Source of the DNA: Lepisosteus oculatus
Lineage: Eukaryota; Chordata; Actinopteri; Semionotiformes; Lepisosteidae
NCBI RefSeq assembly: GCF_040954835.1
Contig: NC_090697.1
Span: forward strand, 5,406,501-5,470,500
Length of the DNA stretch: 64,000 bases
Direction: 5' to 3'
The position numbers were made by a program, and so were the translations under genes. Positions 61,860 to 64,000 of the stretch are shown here, piece by piece. The notes beneath the pieces are model-generated. The model had not been told where the DNA came from, searched no databases, and worked only from the letters and a program-made list of their open reading frames with translations. Each line of letters begins with the position of its first letter. Position 1 is the first letter of the stretch.

Positions 61860-64000
61860 AGGCAGTAAGTGCTACATCAGCAAATAAAAGCAGTCTTTTT
61901 CCATATGTTGCCTCCTTTCCTTAAATCACAACAGTCACAAAACAATGGCTCTGGTTTTCCACTGTGGGTTAGCAGCGGGCAGTGTGCCCTCTTAATTCAT
62001 TTATATGTCTGCCCACAGTGGAAAACAGGGCCCGCTGCGTCTTCAGAACTTCACGGTACAGTACATAGTCCTTTCATTTTTCTGTTCCGAAGAGCAGCAT
62101 GTGACAGCTTTAATACCCACGAGATAAAACTGATGGAATGTTCTACCAATGTAACAGACACCTACACCTTTCAGGTTTGCAGGTTTATGTCTATAACAAG
62201 GCGTATCTATGAGATATGAAAAAATCCTTCATAAAGTTTAAAGTCCTTTTGGTGCCTACCTTTGAAACCCCTCAACATCAGGAGTCCCATATACTTTTAT
62301 AAAACAGTGTAAAATAGAACACAAATACTCTTTCTGTGCAGAATCTGATCTGGTGACAAAGCAACAATAACACCCCCCTACTTCCACCACTTCATTCACA
62401 TCTACAGCAGGAAGGACTTACTGCAGTTCTACTGCTGAAACTCCTCTCGTACACTGGCCACACGCTTAGGTTTTCAAGAAAGTAGCCTCCCGCAGTCTAT
62501 AAAGCCAGTACCGCAGCCAGAACCCTTTGCTGCCTTTGTGCCTCAGCCAGACATATCGCTTACAAAGCTGACCACAATTCACACAGTAAAACACACTGAG
62601 GATCATACTGAAGCTGAACAGCTGGATAATATTCTAAAATAAATGCAACTGATTAAGAAATGGTTTAAAGAACCTTCTTCACGCAGATGATGATTCTGAC
62701 TAAACCGTTAGGTACTTTATATGGAAGGCAATATTCTCATGAAGAAACCTATGGAATTTTTAATTGACAGATACTAGTTGCAGGTCAAAGGTCTCATGAT
62801 TTTCCACAAATCAATATCATATTGTGCCCTATGATAAAAGATAGCATAGCAGAGAAGCACATACAGTAGCATGTCCTGTCAGACTATTTGAGTTACACTG
62901 TTCCCTGTATCACCTGTTTATGTCGTTCTGTACATACAGAGCACTTCCGGCTATGAGTGTAGCCAAATCAGATTGGCCTGTAGTGTCCTACTGTGTACAT
63001 CACAGTTCCAACAGCCATATGACAGTATTTGCAAAATCCATCAGACAACGTTGATAAAACCCTCCCAGGCAGACGGCAGTATTTCTGAGTTTGTGTCATC
63101 TGAGCTTCAAACAGACTGAGAAAGTTAAATGAAAACAGAGTCTTACTGATGGACTAAGAAGAAAAGCCAGCAGTCAGGCTCTAATTGACAAGGAAACAAG
63201 CTGGCAAGGGACTACATTTCAGAACATATTGCAATTCCATTGTTGTACAGAAAATGTGTAATTCTTTTGGAAACAAGCCACAGGCTTGAGAAATAATGCA
63301 GACTCTACAGCAAAATGATGTAGTCGCAGGCTCTGCTCAGCCATCTACAATGCAGAGATTCTCTCTGCAGAAACACTTTTATTAAGTGTAGGAAAGTATT
63401 ATAGGTGATATTTATGTTAAAGAACTATATCTATTTAACAATGCACTTTCCATTAAAAGTAGCAATAAAAGAAATCTCATATTCAAAGACATAACATACT
63501 TTACATGAACAGTAAAACTTTTTTTTTTAATGGGAAAACAGGCCATATGTACTTAATGAAGCTTTAGGGACAAAAAGACATGTTCTTCATTAAGTTTCTT
63601 CTACTGCAAGTTTAAAAATCTTTACTTATAGTTTGGTAAAAGACTTGTGAAAAAAATATCTCCCAGAGATTTCCATGGGTTTCAAGATTTCCCCTCTCAT
63701 AACACAAATGATTGATAATTATTAACAATTTGGTTCTCAATACTGGTTCTCAGTACTACATATATAACATTAATGAGACAGCTGGCTAATGTAAGTGATA
63801 TGTGTCCTTGTTCCAGTTATACAATATGAAGGCCGGTGTCTAACAGCACAACTAGCTGTGTCCTTGTGGGAATTATGATATGGAATCGCTTATGTCTCTA
63901 GTAAGTACCTTCAGAATGATGCTTTAATTAGTTTTGTACTTTGTTAAAATATCTCAAGACTTATTTCAGTCATATTCTGTGGCATCTTTCCTAGTTACTG
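61860..64000. other. fyn intron 5' of the SH3 exon
   Basis: No exon seen; the N-terminal fyn exon would lie further right. A short inverted repeat around 61955-62020 (TTTTCCACTGTGGG and CCCACAGTGGAAAA) could form a hairpin. Confidence 0.4.

Overview
This is vertebrate genomic DNA, most likely from a ray-finned fish. Coding sequence is confined to short exons with GT-AG borders, and the rest is introns, minisatellites, SINEs, LINE ends and Tc1-type transposons. The gene order (rev3l, traf3ip2, fyn, all on the minus strand) matches human 6q21. Fish-type Tc1/mariner elements, 5S-rRNA-derived SINEs and an extra GPR139-like receptor between traf3ip2 and fyn point to a fish. The species cannot be fixed from sequence alone.

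Layout, low to high coordinate; every host gene is read right to left. (1) 1-9583: first coding exon of rev3l (DNA polymerase zeta catalytic subunit) at 9445-9583, then part of its first intron, which carries a 1.8-kb minisatellite at 2581-4397 and several SINEs. (2) 9584-18986: spacer with a promoter-like block at 10457-10713 (CRE, ETS and CCAAT motifs), palindromic repeats, LINE/SINE debris and a 49/54-bp minisatellite. (3) 18987-31360: traf3ip2 (Act1/CIKS, the IL-17 receptor adaptor). It has a start-codon exon, one large N-terminal exon, a tentative short exon, a proline-rich exon and five SEFIR-domain exons. A 1.7-kb array of 15-bp repeats sits in the intron directly behind the large exon. 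(4) 33114-34120: last coding exon of an orphan class A GPCR of the GPR139/GPR142 type; its first exon was not found. (5) 39587-41216: a complete Tc1 transposon with an intact 339-residue DD34E transposase and 213-bp inverted repeats differing at one base. (6) 44965-64000: fyn, Src-family tyrosine kinase, from inside the SH3 domain to the stop codon, with both mutually exclusive exons 7A (FynB type) and 7B (FynT type). The N-terminal exon lies beyond the right edge.

The genes are unrelated by pathway except that Act1 and Fyn both act in immune signalling. The grouping is conserved synteny, not an operon. The observations most worth checking are the palindromic repeat family with a hammerhead-ribozyme-like core (one copy abuts a fyn splice donor), the apparently young Tc1 element, the 15-bp array against the traf3ip2 splice donor, and the 5S-derived SINE family with an L2-like tail.
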